A stretch of DNA of 36,050 nt from an uncultured Oscillospiraceae bacterium (GCA_947589545.1 CANQBA010000042.1:1-36050), one strand, 5' to 3'. Positions 7,932-16,197 are shown, counted from the first letter of the stretch. Program-made: numbers and translations. Notes: generated from the sequence alone by a model not told the origin.

Positions 7932-8363
7932 TTACTCCTGAGTCCAGGCTTCGGGCTTCTGGGCCTCGTGCTTGTGCTCCTCGCCGGCATAGACGCGCAG
8001 GCGGGTCAGCTGATCGCGGCCCAGGGAATTCTTGGCCAGCATGCCCTTGACGGCCTCGGTCATGGCGAACTCGGGCTTCTCGGCCATGATTCTGGAGTAC
8101 TGGACTTCCTTCAGACCGCCGATCCAGCCGCTGTGATGGCGGTAATACTTCTTGGTCAGCTTGCTGCCGGTGAGAACGGCCTTGGAGGCGTTGATGACGA
8201 TGACGAAGTCGCCACAGTCAACGTTGGGGGTGTAATCGGGCTTGTGCTTTCCGCGCAGGAGCGTGGCGGCCTTGACGGCGGTGCGCCCGAGGGGCTTGCC
8301 CGCCGCGTCCAGGACGTACCACTTACGGGTAACTGTCTCCTTCTTAGCGAGTGTAGTGGACAT
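7932..8363 (-). CDS. rplM: 50S ribosomal protein L13
   Basis: This 143-residue L13/uL13 is recognised by [36 protein letters not shown] and the [13 protein letters not shown] segment. It is the first gene of rplM-rpsI and is expressed from a consensus promoter about 70 bp upstream (8432-8460). An assembly protein of the large subunit, of typical length. Confidence 0.98.
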   Translation of the reverse strand: MSTTLAKKETVTRKWYVLDAAGKPLGRTAVKAATLLRGKHKPDYTPNVDCGDFVIVINASKAVLTGSKLTKKYYRHHSGWIGGLKEVQYSRIMAEKPEFAMTEAVKGMLAKNSLGRDQLTRLRVYAGEEHKHEAQKPEAWTQE

Positions 8364-8431
8364 GGTATTCCTCCAGCATATAATATTGTTTTTTCGGGAA
8401 AATTTCAGTGGAAAATTTAACGTGCCCTATT

Positions 8432-8460
8432 TTTATAGCACAATCGGGATTTGGTGTCAA
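8432..8460 (-). promoter_or_regulatory. Sigma-A promoter of rplM-rpsI
   Basis: TTGACA (8455-8460), a 17-bp spacer and TATAAA (8432-8437) on the minus strand. The -35 is perfect and the -10 has 5 of 6 matches. The leader is about 60 bases and has no obvious terminator fold. Confidence 0.85.
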
Positions 8461-8551
8461 CACCTATTTTCAAACTTTTTTATCTGCCACTTTAAAATCT
8501 CTTTAAAGCTCTGCTTTTCTCCCGTTTTCTATCGATTGCTCAAATGTCAAA

Positions 8552-9574
8552 TTAAAATTTTCCCGGACTGTCCGCCGCCTTCTTTCCCCGGAGACGGCCC
8601 GCCGCCAGCCCCACGGCCTTGTGCAAGGTCCAGCCCAGGAGGATATTCAGGGCGAAGGAGGCGGCGTAGTAGGCGTAGTGACCGGGGCCGGGGTCGAAGA
8701 ACCGCCGGAGCAGGGCAATCTCGGAGAAGAGACTCACGTTCAGAAGATAGATCTCCAGGCTGTTTTCGCCCAGGAACCGGAGGGCCCGCCAGAGCCAGCC
8801 TAGGGGGAGCTTGTCCATGCACCAGGCAAAAATCAGGCACGCGGGGATTGTCGTGAAGGCGAAGATGTAGGTCCCCTGGGCGTAGGATCCCAGGGAGGGC
8901 CGAACCCAGGCGTAGACCACGCCCAGCGCCAGACTCACACCCCAGACGATGCCGTCGCGGAGAGAAAAGCCCCTGCCCTCCGCGACGTGCAGGCCCAGAA
9001 CCAGACCGGCGGTGTAGATGGGGACACGGTAGATGATGTCCAAATGGTACCACCAGGAATCCCGCATGAGGATCTGGCTCACCAGGAAGGAGCCCACCGT
9101 CACCCCCAGCAGAAGGGGGATCCGGGCGCCGGGGCGGGCCCGGAGCAGCTTCACCGCGGGCGGGGTCAGCACGTACAGCGTCATGATGCCGGTAATGTAC
9201 CAGTTGAAGCCGCCCTCGCAGCGAACCCAGTAGTTCAGCAGGGTGCTGTTCCACACGAACGTGGACAGCGGCGCCCTACCAGTCAGGAAAAGAAACAGAG
9301 TATAGGGGAGCATCACGAGGAAATAGGCGGGCAGAAGCCGGACGGAGCGGCGCGCCATAAACCTCCCGTACTCCTGTTCCCGCCGGGAGAGGGACATAGC
9401 CAGCCCCAGCCCGGAGAGGAGGACGAAGATATCCACACCGCCGAAGCCCAGGGAACGGAGCTGATCCAGGGCGTAGAAGCCCGTCTCCAGATCCGTGGCG
9501 TGAAACAGCATCACGGCGATCATAGCGATCCCCATGAGCTCGGAGCGGTATTTGCTCAGAAGCGCGTAAGTCAT
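8552..9574 (-). CDS. Acyltransferase family 3 membrane protein
   Basis: This is a 340-residue polytopic protein of the acyltransferase-3 (OafA/YrhL-like) family. The N-terminal region shows the typical pattern: a first helix with the conserved His (MLFHATD), followed by GGVDIFVLLSGLGL and an Arg-rich loop (MARRSVRLLP). About ten membrane helices fill the rest. The family transfers acyl groups (often acetyl) to cell-wall, exopolysaccharide or lipid sugars. The start is ATG 9574, 6 bases behind GAGGTG; a GTG at 9583 has no ribosome site. It stands alone, after the pnp terminator, and is followed by about 90 AT-rich bases. The substrate is unknown. Confidence 0.85.
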   Translation of the reverse strand: MTYALLSKYRSELMGIAMIAVMLFHATDLETGFYALDQLRSLGFGGVDIFVLLSGLGLAMSLSRREQEYGRFMARRSVRLLPAYFLVMLPYTLFLFLTGRAPLSTFVWNSTLLNYWVRCEGGFNWYITGIMTLYVLTPPAVKLLRARPGARIPLLLGVTVGSFLVSQILMRDSWWYHLDIIYRVPIYTAGLVLGLHVAEGRGFSLRDGIVWGVSLALGVVYAWVRPSLGSYAQGTYIFAFTTIPACLIFAWCMDKLPLGWLWRALRFLGENSLEIYLLNVSLFSEIALLRRFFDPGPGHYAYYAASFALNILLGWTLHKAVGLAAGRLRGKKAADSPGKF

Positions 9575-9586
9575 AAGCGTCACCTC

Positions 9587-9621
9587 AAAAATACGCGGCG
9601 AACAAGTATCTGTTCGCCGCG
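9587..9621 (-). terminator. Intrinsic terminator of pnp
   Basis: A perfect 11-bp stem CGCGGCGAACA / TGTTCGCCGCG (9594-9604, 9611-9621) with a 6-base loop is followed by TATTTTTG on the minus strand. It begins 16 bases after the pnp stop and ends just before the acyltransferase ribosome site. Confidence 0.9.
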
Positions 9622-9637
9622 TGTGAATTGTGATTTT

Positions 9638-11779
9638 TTACGGCCGGTCGATGGGCAGGCCCATGGCCTCGCGCTCACGGATGGCGTCCTTGCGGGAGAT
9701 GTTCCAGCGGCCCCGCTCGTCTATCCCTAAGAACTTCACCCAGGTCCAGTCGCCCACGTTCAGGGCGTCCTCCACCTTCTCCGTGCGCTTGAACTCCAGA
9801 TCCTTGATGTGGCACATGGCGTCCTTGCCGGGCACCAGCTCCACAAAGGCGCCGATGGGGATGACCCGGACGCACTGGCCGAAGTACAGCTTGCCCACCT
9901 CGGGGACGAAGCAGATGTCGTCGATGATCTTCTTGGCGGCGCGGCAGGCCTCGATGTCCTGATGGCTGATGAACACGGAGCCGTCGTCCTCCAGATCGAT
10001 CTTGCAGCCGGTGTCGGCGCAGATCTTCTGGATGACCTTTCCGCCGGAGCCGATGACCTCGCGGATCTTGTCCGGGTCAATGTGCATGGAGATCATCTTG
10101 GGGGCGGATTTAGCCAACTCATGGCGCGGCTCGCTGATCACAGGCAGCATGATCTCGTCAAGAATCTGGATACGGGCCTCGCGGGTGATCTCAAAGGCGT
10201 TCTTGATGATGTCGTAGGTCAGACCGTCGTTCTTCAGATCCATCTGAATGGCGGTGATGCCCTTCTTGGTGCCGGCCACCTTGAAATCCATCTCGCCGTG
10301 GAAATCCTCCACGCCCTGGATGTCGATGAAGGTCTTCCAGTCACCGTTGTCGTCGTGGATAAGGCCGCAGGAGATGCCGGCCACGGGGGCCTTGATGGGC
10401 ACGCCGGCGTCCATGAGGGCCAGGGTGGAGCCGCAGATGGAGCCCTGGGAGGTGGAGCCGTTGGAGGAGAGAACCTCGCTGACCACGCGGATGGCGTAGG
10501 GGAAATCCTCCTCGGAGGGGATCACCGGCTCCAGGGCCTTCTCGGCCAGGGCACCGTGACCGATCTCACGCCGGGAGGTGGAGCGGCTGGGCCGCGCCTC
10601 GCCCACGGAGTAGTTGGGGAAGTTGTAGTGGTGGATATAGCGCTTCTCCTCCTCCTCCCAGATGGTGTCCAGCTTCTGAGCGGCGGAGAGGGTGGCCAGG
10701 GTGCACACGCTGAGCACCTGGGTCTGGCCGCGGGTGAAAAGGCCCGAGCCGTGGACGCGGGGCAGGACGCCGACCTCGGCGGCCAGGGGACGGATCTCGT
10801 TCATAGCGCGGCCGTCCACACGCTTACCCTCCAGGAGCCACTGCTTGACTACCTTCTTCTGGATCTTGTAGGTGATCTCCTCCAGCTGGGCGGTGATCTC
10901 GGGATACTCCTCGCCGAAGGTCTCAATCATCTTGTTGACCACCGCGTTGTAGCGCTCCTCGCGGACGTTCTTGTCATCGGTGTCCATGGCGTAGCGCACG
11001 TCGTCCAGGTACTTGTCCACGATCTTGTCGAAGAGCTCCTGGTTGAAGGAGGCGTGCTCGTACTCAAATTTGGGCTTGCCCACCTCGGCCACCATCCGGT
11101 CGATGAGGGCGATGACGGGCTTGATGGCCTCGTGGGCGGCGATGATGCCGTTATACATCACATCCTCGGGGATCTGGTCGCCGCCGGCCTCGATCATGAC
11201 GATCTTGCCCATAGTGGCGGCGATGGTGCAGTACATCTCGGAGACCTTGCGCTCCTCGCTGGTGGGGTTGATGATATACCTGCCGTCGATGAGGCCCAGG
11301 CCCACGCCGGCGATGGGGCCCGCGAAGGGCACGTCGGAGATGGACACGGCGGCGGAGGCGCCGATCATGGCGGCGATCTCCGGGGCACAGTCGTGGTCGG
11401 TGGACAGGACGGTGCAGGTCACCACCACGTCGTTTCTCAGGTCGGAGGGGAACAGCGGGCGCATGGGCCTGTCGATCATGCGGGAGGAGAGAGTGCCGCG
11501 CTCAGAGGGCTTGCCCTCGCGGCGGGTGTATCCGCCGGGGATGCGGCCCACGGAGTAGAGCTTCTCCTCGAATTCAACGCTGAGGGGGAAGTAGTCGATG
11601 CCGTCCTTGGGACGGGGGGAGGCGACCACGGTGCAGAGAACGGTGGTTTCTCCGTAGGTCACCAGCACCGCGGAATTGGCAAGCTCAGCCAGCTTGCCCA
11701 CCTCCATGGTGAGGGGACGGCCCGCCAAGGTCATCTCGTACTTTTTATAGTTGGGAAATTCTCTGTGCTTGATAATCAT
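9638..11779 (-). CDS. pnp: Polyribonucleotide nucleotidyltransferase (PNPase)
   Basis: This 713-residue phosphorolytic 3'-to-5' exoribonuclease also synthesises tails. Two RNase PH domains (about 5-220 and 310-540) flank a helical domain. They are followed by a KH domain (IREVIGSGGKVIQKICADTG) and an S1 domain (GQCVRVIPIGAFVELVPGKD). The true start is ATG 11779 (MIIKHREFPNYKK), 6 bases behind AAAGGAG; the 25 upstream in-frame codons are spurious. It follows rpsO in the ancient rpsO-pnp order and acts in mRNA decay, often within a degradosome. Confidence 0.97.
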   Translation of the reverse strand: MIIKHREFPNYKKYEMTLAGRPLTMEVGKLAELANSAVLVTYGETTVLCTVVASPRPKDGIDYFPLSVEFEEKLYSVGRIPGGYTRREGKPSERGTLSSRMIDRPMRPLFPSDLRNDVVVTCTVLSTDHDCAPEIAAMIGASAAVSISDVPFAGPIAGVGLGLIDGRYIINPTSEERKVSEMYCTIAATMGKIVMIEAGGDQIPEDVMYNGIIAAHEAIKPVIALIDRMVAEVGKPKFEYEHASFNQELFDKIVDKYLDDVRYAMDTDDKNVREERYNAVVNKMIETFGEEYPEITAQLEEITYKIQKKVVKQWLLEGKRVDGRAMNEIRPLAAEVGVLPRVHGSGLFTRGQTQVLSVCTLATLSAAQKLDTIWEEEEKRYIHHYNFPNYSVGEARPSRSTSRREIGHGALAEKALEPVIPSEEDFPYAIRVVSEVLSSNGSTSQGSICGSTLALMDAGVPIKAPVAGISCGLIHDDNGDWKTFIDIQGVEDFHGEMDFKVAGTKKGITAIQMDLKNDGLTYDIIKNAFEITREARIQILDEIMLPVISEPRHELAKSAPKMISMHIDPDKIREVIGSGGKVIQKICADTGCKIDLEDDGSVFISHQDIEACRAAKKIIDDICFVPEVGKLYFGQCVRVIPIGAFVELVPGKDAMCHIKDLEFKRTEKVEDALNVGDWTWVKFLGIDERGRWNISRKDAIREREAMGLPIDRP

Positions 11780-11903
11780 GGGTTGACTCCTTTTGTATTT
11801 ATTTCTGGAGTCGCGGCCTTTTAGCACTTGAATCAAGGCCCGGACGCCGGACATTCATTCAAATACTAAAACAGCCGGACTCCTTGTTGACTGTTCCGGG
11901 GGC

Positions 11904-11955
11904 AAAAAAGGAACAATGGGTATTATATGCGATTGATCGACCGCATATAATACCC
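11904..11955 (-). terminator. Hairpin between rpsO and pnp
   Basis: A perfect 14-bp inverted repeat (GGGTATTATATGCG at 11918-11931, complement at 11942-11955) with a 10-base loop starts 7 bases after the rpsO stop. On the minus strand a T6 run (11904-11909) follows 8 bases after the stem. A second short pair, GTTCC/GGAAC, overlaps that run. It could be a leaky terminator that lowers pnp relative to rpsO, or a processing site; in E. coli the rpsO-pnp spacer holds both a terminator and RNase III sites. Confidence 0.65.
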
Positions 11956-11962
11956 GGTTTGC

Positions 11963-12229
11963 TTACTTGCGGATGCCAAGCTTCGCGATGATGGCGCGGT
12001 AACGCTCGATGTCCTTGTCCATCAGATAGTCCAGAAGGCGGCGGCGGCGGCCGATCATCTTGTACATGCCAAGACGGCTGTGGGCGTCGTTCTTGTGAAC
12101 CTTCAGATGCTCGGTGAGCTGGTTGATGCGCTCGGTGAGGATGGCGATCTGAACCTCCGGGGAACCGGTATCGCGCTCGCTGCGGCGGTTGGCGTCGATG
12201 ACGGCGGTCTTCTGCTCCTTGGTGATCAT
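11963..12229 (-). CDS. rpsO: 30S ribosomal protein S15
   Basis: This 88-residue S15/uS15 matches the family almost throughout: [36 protein letters not shown]-like [17 protein letters not shown], and the C-terminal [12 protein letters not shown]. It binds the 16S rRNA central junction. ATG 12229 follows GAAAGGAGCG. The first gene of rpsO-pnp. Confidence 0.98.
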   Translation of the reverse strand: MITKEQKTAVIDANRRSERDTGSPEVQIAILTERINQLTEHLKVHKNDAHSRLGMYKMIGRRRRLLDYLMDKDIERYRAIIAKLGIRK

Positions 12230-12341
12230 GGGTGGCGCTCCTTTCTTTCAGTAGTCCCCGCTGAACATAGAAAAGGGCCGAAAGGCTCCGGCGGCAGCGC
12301 CGGCATACTCCGCAAATCCATGTAGAGGGGCAATCCATGAC

Positions 12342-12370
12342 ATTCTACCATATGTTTCCCCTCTTGTAAA
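12342..12370 (-). promoter_or_regulatory. Sigma-A promoter of rpsO
   Basis: TTTACA (12365-12370), a 17-bp spacer and TAGAAT (12342-12347) on the minus strand. The resulting leader of about 105 bases contains strong GC hairpins (CCGGCG/CGCCGG region, 12283-12302). S15 represses its own mRNA in several bacteria through such leaders; whether this one does is unknown. Confidence 0.8.
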
Positions 12371-12484
12371 GTGTTTTTTGCGGATAAATTGTTCTTTTTT
12401 TTCAGAACTCCCAATTTTCTTTTGTGTTCCCGGCGTATCTGAGCCATAGCCGGGGCAAATATTATCAACCCGGCAAACGGGAAT

Positions 12485-12946
12485 TCACCCTATACTCATA
12501 ACATATACCTGACACGGATTCCATTCATCCCACAGCGTGGGAAACACCTCAAATTCCTTAAAGCCAAGGGAAAGATAAAACTTGTTTGTTCTGTCGTATT
12601 CTTTATATTTTCCCATTTGGACTGTTTTGACCTGAATAAAGGAATATCCCTGCTTCGCAGCTGCTTCTCTGGCGCTTTTGAATAATTCCCGGCCGATTCC
12701 CTTCCGATGAAGCTCTTTTAAAACGCCCATAACGTACAATTCCACTGTAGCGCTGCCGGTTTCTTTCAAATACAGAAAACCGACTGGGCAATTTCTTTCA
12801 AAAGCGCAAAAGAATATTTTATGGGCGCTCTACGCAATGTATTCCTCTCTTGCCTCCGGAATTCCAAACCAATCCGGAAGCGCTTCAAGGATTTGCCTCG
12901 TTATGTTTTTCTTCTCCTCATCGTCTGTGATTTGCCTTATCTCCAT
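12485..12946 (-). pseudogene. GNAT N-acetyltransferase interrupted by an in-frame TAG at codon 39
   Basis: Reading from ATG 12946 (behind GAAGGA) gives 153 codons with one interruption. MEIRQITDDEEKKNITRQIL and DWFGIPEAREEYIA precede a TAG at 12830-12832. The same frame then continues with SAHKIFFCAFERNCPVGFLY and LKETGSATVELYVMGVLKEL. The acetyl-CoA loop RKGIGRELF and FYLSLGFKEFEVF follow. Both sides look like one GNAT protein, so a single change (for example GAG to TAG) suffices. The piece after the stop could be translated only from a TTG at 12769. Base composition is clearly more AT-rich than the neighbours, which suggests recent acquisition. It is a pseudogene unless TAG is read through. 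The GNAT substrate is unknown. Confidence 0.8.
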
Positions 12947-13051
12947 TGTATCTGCTTCCTTCTATAAATCCCGATATGTCGCACAGCCGCTCACGCGACA
13001 TTTAACATTGTACCACCCGCATGTGAAGAAATCTACTGTCCGTAAAGACGG

Positions 13052-13086
13052 TTAAGGCGACGGGAGTTAAACCCACGCCGCCTTAA
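13052..13086 (-). repeat. Hairpin closing the orphan reading frame
   Basis: TTAAGGCG (13052-13059) pairs with CGCCTTAA (13079-13086), and much of the interior can also pair (GTGGG with CTCCC). A small CCGT-CTTT-ACGG hairpin follows on the minus strand. It overlaps the TAA of the reading frame ending at 13083. It may be the terminator of a gene that is no longer intact. Confidence 0.4.
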
Positions 13087-13241
13087 TCGAACTTTTTACA
13101 AAGCTTCTGTCCATATCGAATAGAAAACGCTCCGGCGACTTTGTCATAGCTCTCTTTGTAACCATCTGTGTTCTTATTTGTGCCAGTTGATAAATATTCA
13201 CGCTTTTGACCGGGAACACAAAGTCGAATTGAGACTTTCAA
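13083..13241 (-). other. Orphan reading-frame remnant in the AT-rich gap
   Basis: On the minus strand an open frame runs from the end of prfB to TAA at 13083. It contains VSIRLCVPGQKREYLSTG, then TNKNTDGYKESYDKVAG, then AFSIRYGQKLCKKFD. Its composition looks protein-like but it has no start codon or ribosome site. The KREYLSTG stretch vaguely recalls the N-terminal arm of tyrosine recombinases, which is too short to rely on. I do not recognise it. It may be the 3' end of a gene displaced when the island formed. The remainder of 12947-13250 shows nothing else. Confidence 0.3.
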
Positions 13242-13249
13242 AAAATCGC

Positions 13250-14359
13250 TTACGCCTCCGCCTTCATAGCCAGGTACGCGTTGATGAAGCCGTCCAGATC
13301 CCCGTCCATCACGGCGGAGATGTTAGCGTTTTCAAAGCCCGTCCTGTGATCCTTGGCCAGGGTGTAGGGCATGAAGACGTAGGAGCGGATCTGGCTGCCC
13401 CATTCGATCTTCATCTGCACGCCCTTGATGTCCTCGATCTTCTCCAGATGCTCCCGCTCCTTGATTTCGGCAAGGCGCGCCCGCAGCATGGTCATGCAGG
13501 CGTCCCGGTTCTGGAACTGGCTGCGCTCCACCTGGCAGGACACCACGATGCCCGTGGGCTTGTGGATGAGGCGCACGGCGGAGCTGGTCTTGTTGACCTT
13601 CTGGCCGCCGGCCCCGGAGGAGCGGAACACCTGCATTTCGATGTCCTCCTCCCGGATCTCGATCTCACTGTCGTCGGTGATCTCCGGCATCACCTCCACG
13701 GCGGCGAAGCTGGTGTGGCGGCGGCCGGAGGCGTCAAAGGGGCTCACCCGCACCAGCCGGTGGATGCCGCTCTCGCTCTTTAAGTAGCCGTAGGCGTTGT
13801 CCCCGTCGATCTTGATGGTGGCGGATTTGATGCCCGCCTCCTCGCCGTCCAGATAGTCCAGGATGGTGTATTTGAACCCGTGGCGCTCGGCCCATCGGGT
13901 GTACATGCGGTAGAGCATCTCCGTCCAGTCCTGAGCCTCGGTTCCGCCGGCGCCGGCGTGGAAGCTCAGAATGGCGTTGGAGCCGTCGTACTCCCCGGAC
14001 AGCATGGTGGCCAGACGCGTGGTCTCCAGATCCGCGGCGAAGGTGCTAAATTCCGCCTCCAGCTCCGGCAGCAGGGAGACGTCGTCCTCCTCGATGGCCA
14101 TCTCGCACAGCGTCTCCAGATCGCCGTACCGGCTCTCCATCTTCTGAAAGCTCTCCCGCTTGTTCTTCAGCTGCTTCAACCGCTGGAGCACCTTCTGGGA
14201 GTTCTTCTGGTCGCTCCAGAAGCCGTCGGCCTCGGACTCGGCCTGGAGCCGGTCGATCTCCTCCGACACCTCGTCCAGCTTCATGGCCCGGCGGATCGTC
14301 TCCAGCTGGGGCTTCATAGCGGCGATTTTTGTCTTATAATCCTCGTATTCTACGATCAT
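13250..14359 (-). CDS. prfB: Peptide chain release factor 2
   Basis: RF2 recognises UAA and UGA and triggers peptide release. The SPF anticodon-like tripeptide ([12 protein letters not shown]) and the catalytic GGQ ([17 protein letters not shown]) are both present, and the length of about 370 is normal. Starts at 14365 (ATG) and 14359 (ATG) are both possible. I prefer 14359, 9 bases behind AAGGA. The early region that in most bacteria holds an in-frame UGA and a programmed +1 frameshift (after about codon 25) is here a plain in-frame [11 protein letters not shown], so autoregulation by frameshifting is absent. A 29-codon ORF with a strong ribosome site lies 40 bases upstream. Confidence 0.95.
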   Translation of the reverse strand: MIVEYEDYKTKIAAMKPQLETIRRAMKLDEVSEEIDRLQAESEADGFWSDQKNSQKVLQRLKQLKNKRESFQKMESRYGDLETLCEMAIEEDDVSLLPELEAEFSTFAADLETTRLATMLSGEYDGSNAILSFHAGAGGTEAQDWTEMLYRMYTRWAERHGFKYTILDYLDGEEAGIKSATIKIDGDNAYGYLKSESGIHRLVRVSPFDASGRRHTSFAAVEVMPEITDDSEIEIREEDIEMQVFRSSGAGGQKVNKTSSAVRLIHKPTGIVVSCQVERSQFQNRDACMTMLRARLAEIKEREHLEKIEDIKGVQMKIEWGSQIRSYVFMPYTLAKDHRTGFENANISAVMDGDLDGFINAYLAMKAEA

Positions 14360-14398
14360 GTTCATCAATCCTTCTTCGGTATGTAATAGCTTGCGCCT

Positions 14399-14488
14399 CT
14401 ATCTTTCGGAGTGTCCCTTGTCCTCGTCGCCGAAGATCAGCTCGTCGATATCCGGCTTGGGCGCGGGCCGCTCGACCTTTTCCTCCAT
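14399..14488 (-). CDS. 29-codon small ORF upstream of prfB
   Basis: ATG 14488 stands 8 bases behind a near-perfect GGGAGGG ribosome site. The frame encodes a 29-residue, highly charged peptide (MEEKVERPAPKPDIDELIFG, then DEDKGHSER) ending in TAG. It begins 39 bases before prfB. It is too short to assign. The ribosome site is stronger than that of prfB, so translation is likely. It could be a leader peptide or a small protein; its UAG stop is read by RF1, not RF2. Confidence 0.5.
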   Translation of the reverse strand: MEEKVERPAPKPDIDELIFGDEDKGHSER

Positions 14489-14548
14489 AATTCTTCCCTC
14501 CCGTGAAAATGAAATACATATCATTTTATGCGCGGCGGGAAAAAATAT

Positions 14549-15409
14549 TCATTCCGTTTTCGCATGACGCGAAAGCGTCACCAACACGATCTCCGGGTTG
14601 TTGAAGAGTCTGGGCGCCAGGTGCGACCCGGCCAGCCCTCTGGATACCAGCATTTGGGCCCCGTCCTTCTCATAGATTCCGGCTGTCCAGGTGGGGAAGA
14701 AGCCCTGGCCCGGCGCGACGAGCCCGTCGGTGAAGGGCAGGCGCACCAGCCCCCCGTGGGCGTGGCCGCACAGCACCGCGTCTACGCCCAGATCTGCCCA
14801 CATGTCCAGCTCCGTGTCCCGGTGATAGAGCATCAGGATATATTTGCCCGGATGCTCCTCCCGGATCTCCCGCACCACCTGTTCCGGCGTCTTCTGATCT
14901 CTCAACCCGTTGGGGTCGTCCATGCCGGCGATGACGATGTAGTCGTTCCCCCGGCCGTAGGTCACATATTCGTTGCGCAGCACCGTGACGCCCAGCTCCT
15001 CCAGGAGCTTGAAGAGCTCCCTGGCCCAGCCGGCGGCCCACTCGTGGTTGCCGGAGACGAAGTAGACGGGCGCGATGGTCACCAATGCCCCCATCAGCTC
15101 CCGGACGTAGGGCTCCTGCTTTTCCCGGGCCCCGTCCACCATGTCGCCGGTGACGCAGATAATGTCGGGCTCCGCGGCCCTGACGGCCTCGATCAGCTCC
15201 CGGTTCCCCTGCCCGAAGCGCTTGGCGTGCAGATCGGAGAGGTGCACGATCCGCACGCCCTCCAGATCCGTGGGGAGCTTCTCGCCGCCCAGCAGGAATT
15301 CGTCCGTCACCAGGCGCGTGTTGCTGTCGTAGAGGCACGCGCCCAAAATCAGCGCCAGGACCAGGAAAATCGGGAGCGCTTTGCGTTTTTTTCGGGGTCT
15401 TTGCTCCAT
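14549..15409 (-). CDS. Membrane-anchored calcineurin-like metallophosphoesterase
   Basis: This 286-residue protein has a basic N-terminus and one membrane helix (about 11-27), then a calcineurin-type phosphoesterase domain. The two-metal motifs are complete: DLH (D59, H61), GD (D89), GNHE (N121, H122), a mid-domain His (LYHRD, 196) and GHAHGG (H216, H218). Related YkuE/YaeI-type proteins act on phospholipid or nucleotide phosphoesters at the membrane. The exact substrate is not evident. The start at 15409 has no close ribosome site (AAGGAGG is 16 bases away, over the end of the upstream NYN gene), so it may rely on coupling with that gene, 11 bases upstream. Confidence 0.85.
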   Translation of the reverse strand: MEQRPRKKRKALPIFLVLALILGACLYDSNTRLVTDEFLLGGEKLPTDLEGVRIVHLSDLHAKRFGQGNRELIEAVRAAEPDIICVTGDMVDGAREKQEPYVRELMGALVTIAPVYFVSGNHEWAAGWARELFKLLEELGVTVLRNEYVTYGRGNDYIVIAGMDDPNGLRDQKTPEQVVREIREEHPGKYILMLYHRDTELDMWADLGVDAVLCGHAHGGLVRLPFTDGLVAPGQGFFPTWTAGIYEKDGAQMLVSRGLAGSHLAPRLFNNPEIVLVTLSRHAKTE

Positions 15410-15420
15410 AGAAGTTTACG

Positions 15421-16197
15421 CTATGCCTCCTTGTCCCGCACATAGGGGTGCTTCACGTTGGGATCCGTGGTCTGGCGGAAATCCACCTCGAAGCGGTCGA
15501 TGGATTTGATCAGCGCTGACAGGGACTTGAAGCCGTAGTTGCGGCAGTCGAAGTCCGGCTTTTTCTTCATGATGAGGTTCCCCAGCTCCCCCATATAGAC
15601 CGCGTCCTCCCCGTCGGAGAGATCCGCCACCGACTGGGCGATGAGCCGCACCAGGGATTTGGGGATGCGGTTCTCGTTCTGGACGGGCTTTGCCCGCCTG
15701 TCCTTGGCCGGGTGAGCTTCCTCCGGGGCGCTGGGCTCCACCGGCTGTTTGATGTTTTCAATGTAGATGAATTTGTCGCAGGCCGCGATAAACGGCTCCG
15801 GCGTCTTGCGCTCGCCGATGCCGAACACCGTCATCCCCGCCTCCCGGAGGCGTATGGCCAGACGGGTGAAATCCGAATCGGAGGACACCAGCACGAACCC
15901 GTCTACCTTTTCGGTGTAGAGGATGTCCATGGCGTCGATGATCATGGCGGAATCCGTGGAATTTTTCCCCGTGGTGTAGCTGTACTGCTGGATGGGCGTC
16001 ACCGCGTTTTCCAGCAGCGAGTTCTTCCACCCGGCGATGTGGGGTCCCGTCCAGTCCCCGTAAATGCGCTTGATGGTGGGCGTGCCGTAGATGGCCACCT
16101 CCTGCATGATCCCCGCCAGCGTCCCCCTGGGCACGTTGTCCGCGTCGATCAGCACCGCCAGGCGCTTGTTCATGGATGCGTCAGGAACGATAGGCAA
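15421..16197 (-). CDS. NYN (PIN-like) domain protein with C-terminal LOTUS/OST-HTH domain
   Basis: This 258-residue protein has an N-terminal NYN nuclease-like fold (about 10-145) with its acidic residues (LIDADNVP, DSAMIIDAMD, SSDSDFTRLA). A linker leads to a C-terminal OST-HTH/LOTUS RNA-binding region (about 180-255, with VYMGELGNLIMKKKPDFD). The start is probably TTG 16197, 7 bases behind AAAGGAGG; the in-frame ATG at 16173 has no ribosome site. NYN proteins of this LabA/DUF88 type are thought to process RNA, but the bacterial targets are unknown. It has its own promoter (16237-16265) and leads a possible two-gene unit with the phosphoesterase. Confidence 0.85.
   Translation of the reverse strand: MPIVPDASMNKRLAVLIDADNVPRGTLAGIMQEVAIYGTPTIKRIYGDWTGPHIAGWKNSLLENAVTPIQQYSYTTGKNSTDSAMIIDAMDILYTEKVDGFVLVSSDSDFTRLAIRLREAGMTVFGIGERKTPEPFIAACDKFIYIENIKQPVEPSAPEEAHPAKDRRAKPVQNENRIPKSLVRLIAQSVADLSDGEDAVYMGELGNLIMKKKPDFDCRNYGFKSLSALIKSIDRFEVDFRQTTDPNVKHPYVRDKEA

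Noticed and set aside
9809-11824. 671-codon open frame on the plus strand opposite pnp
   Set aside because: pnp is unmistakable on the other strand. The antisense product is Gly/His/Asp-rich repetitive shadow sequence.
12226-12468. 80-codon minus-strand frame overlapping the rpsO promoter
   Set aside because: It spans the TTTACA/TAGAAT promoter and leader of rpsO, overlaps the rpsO start and shows no family features.
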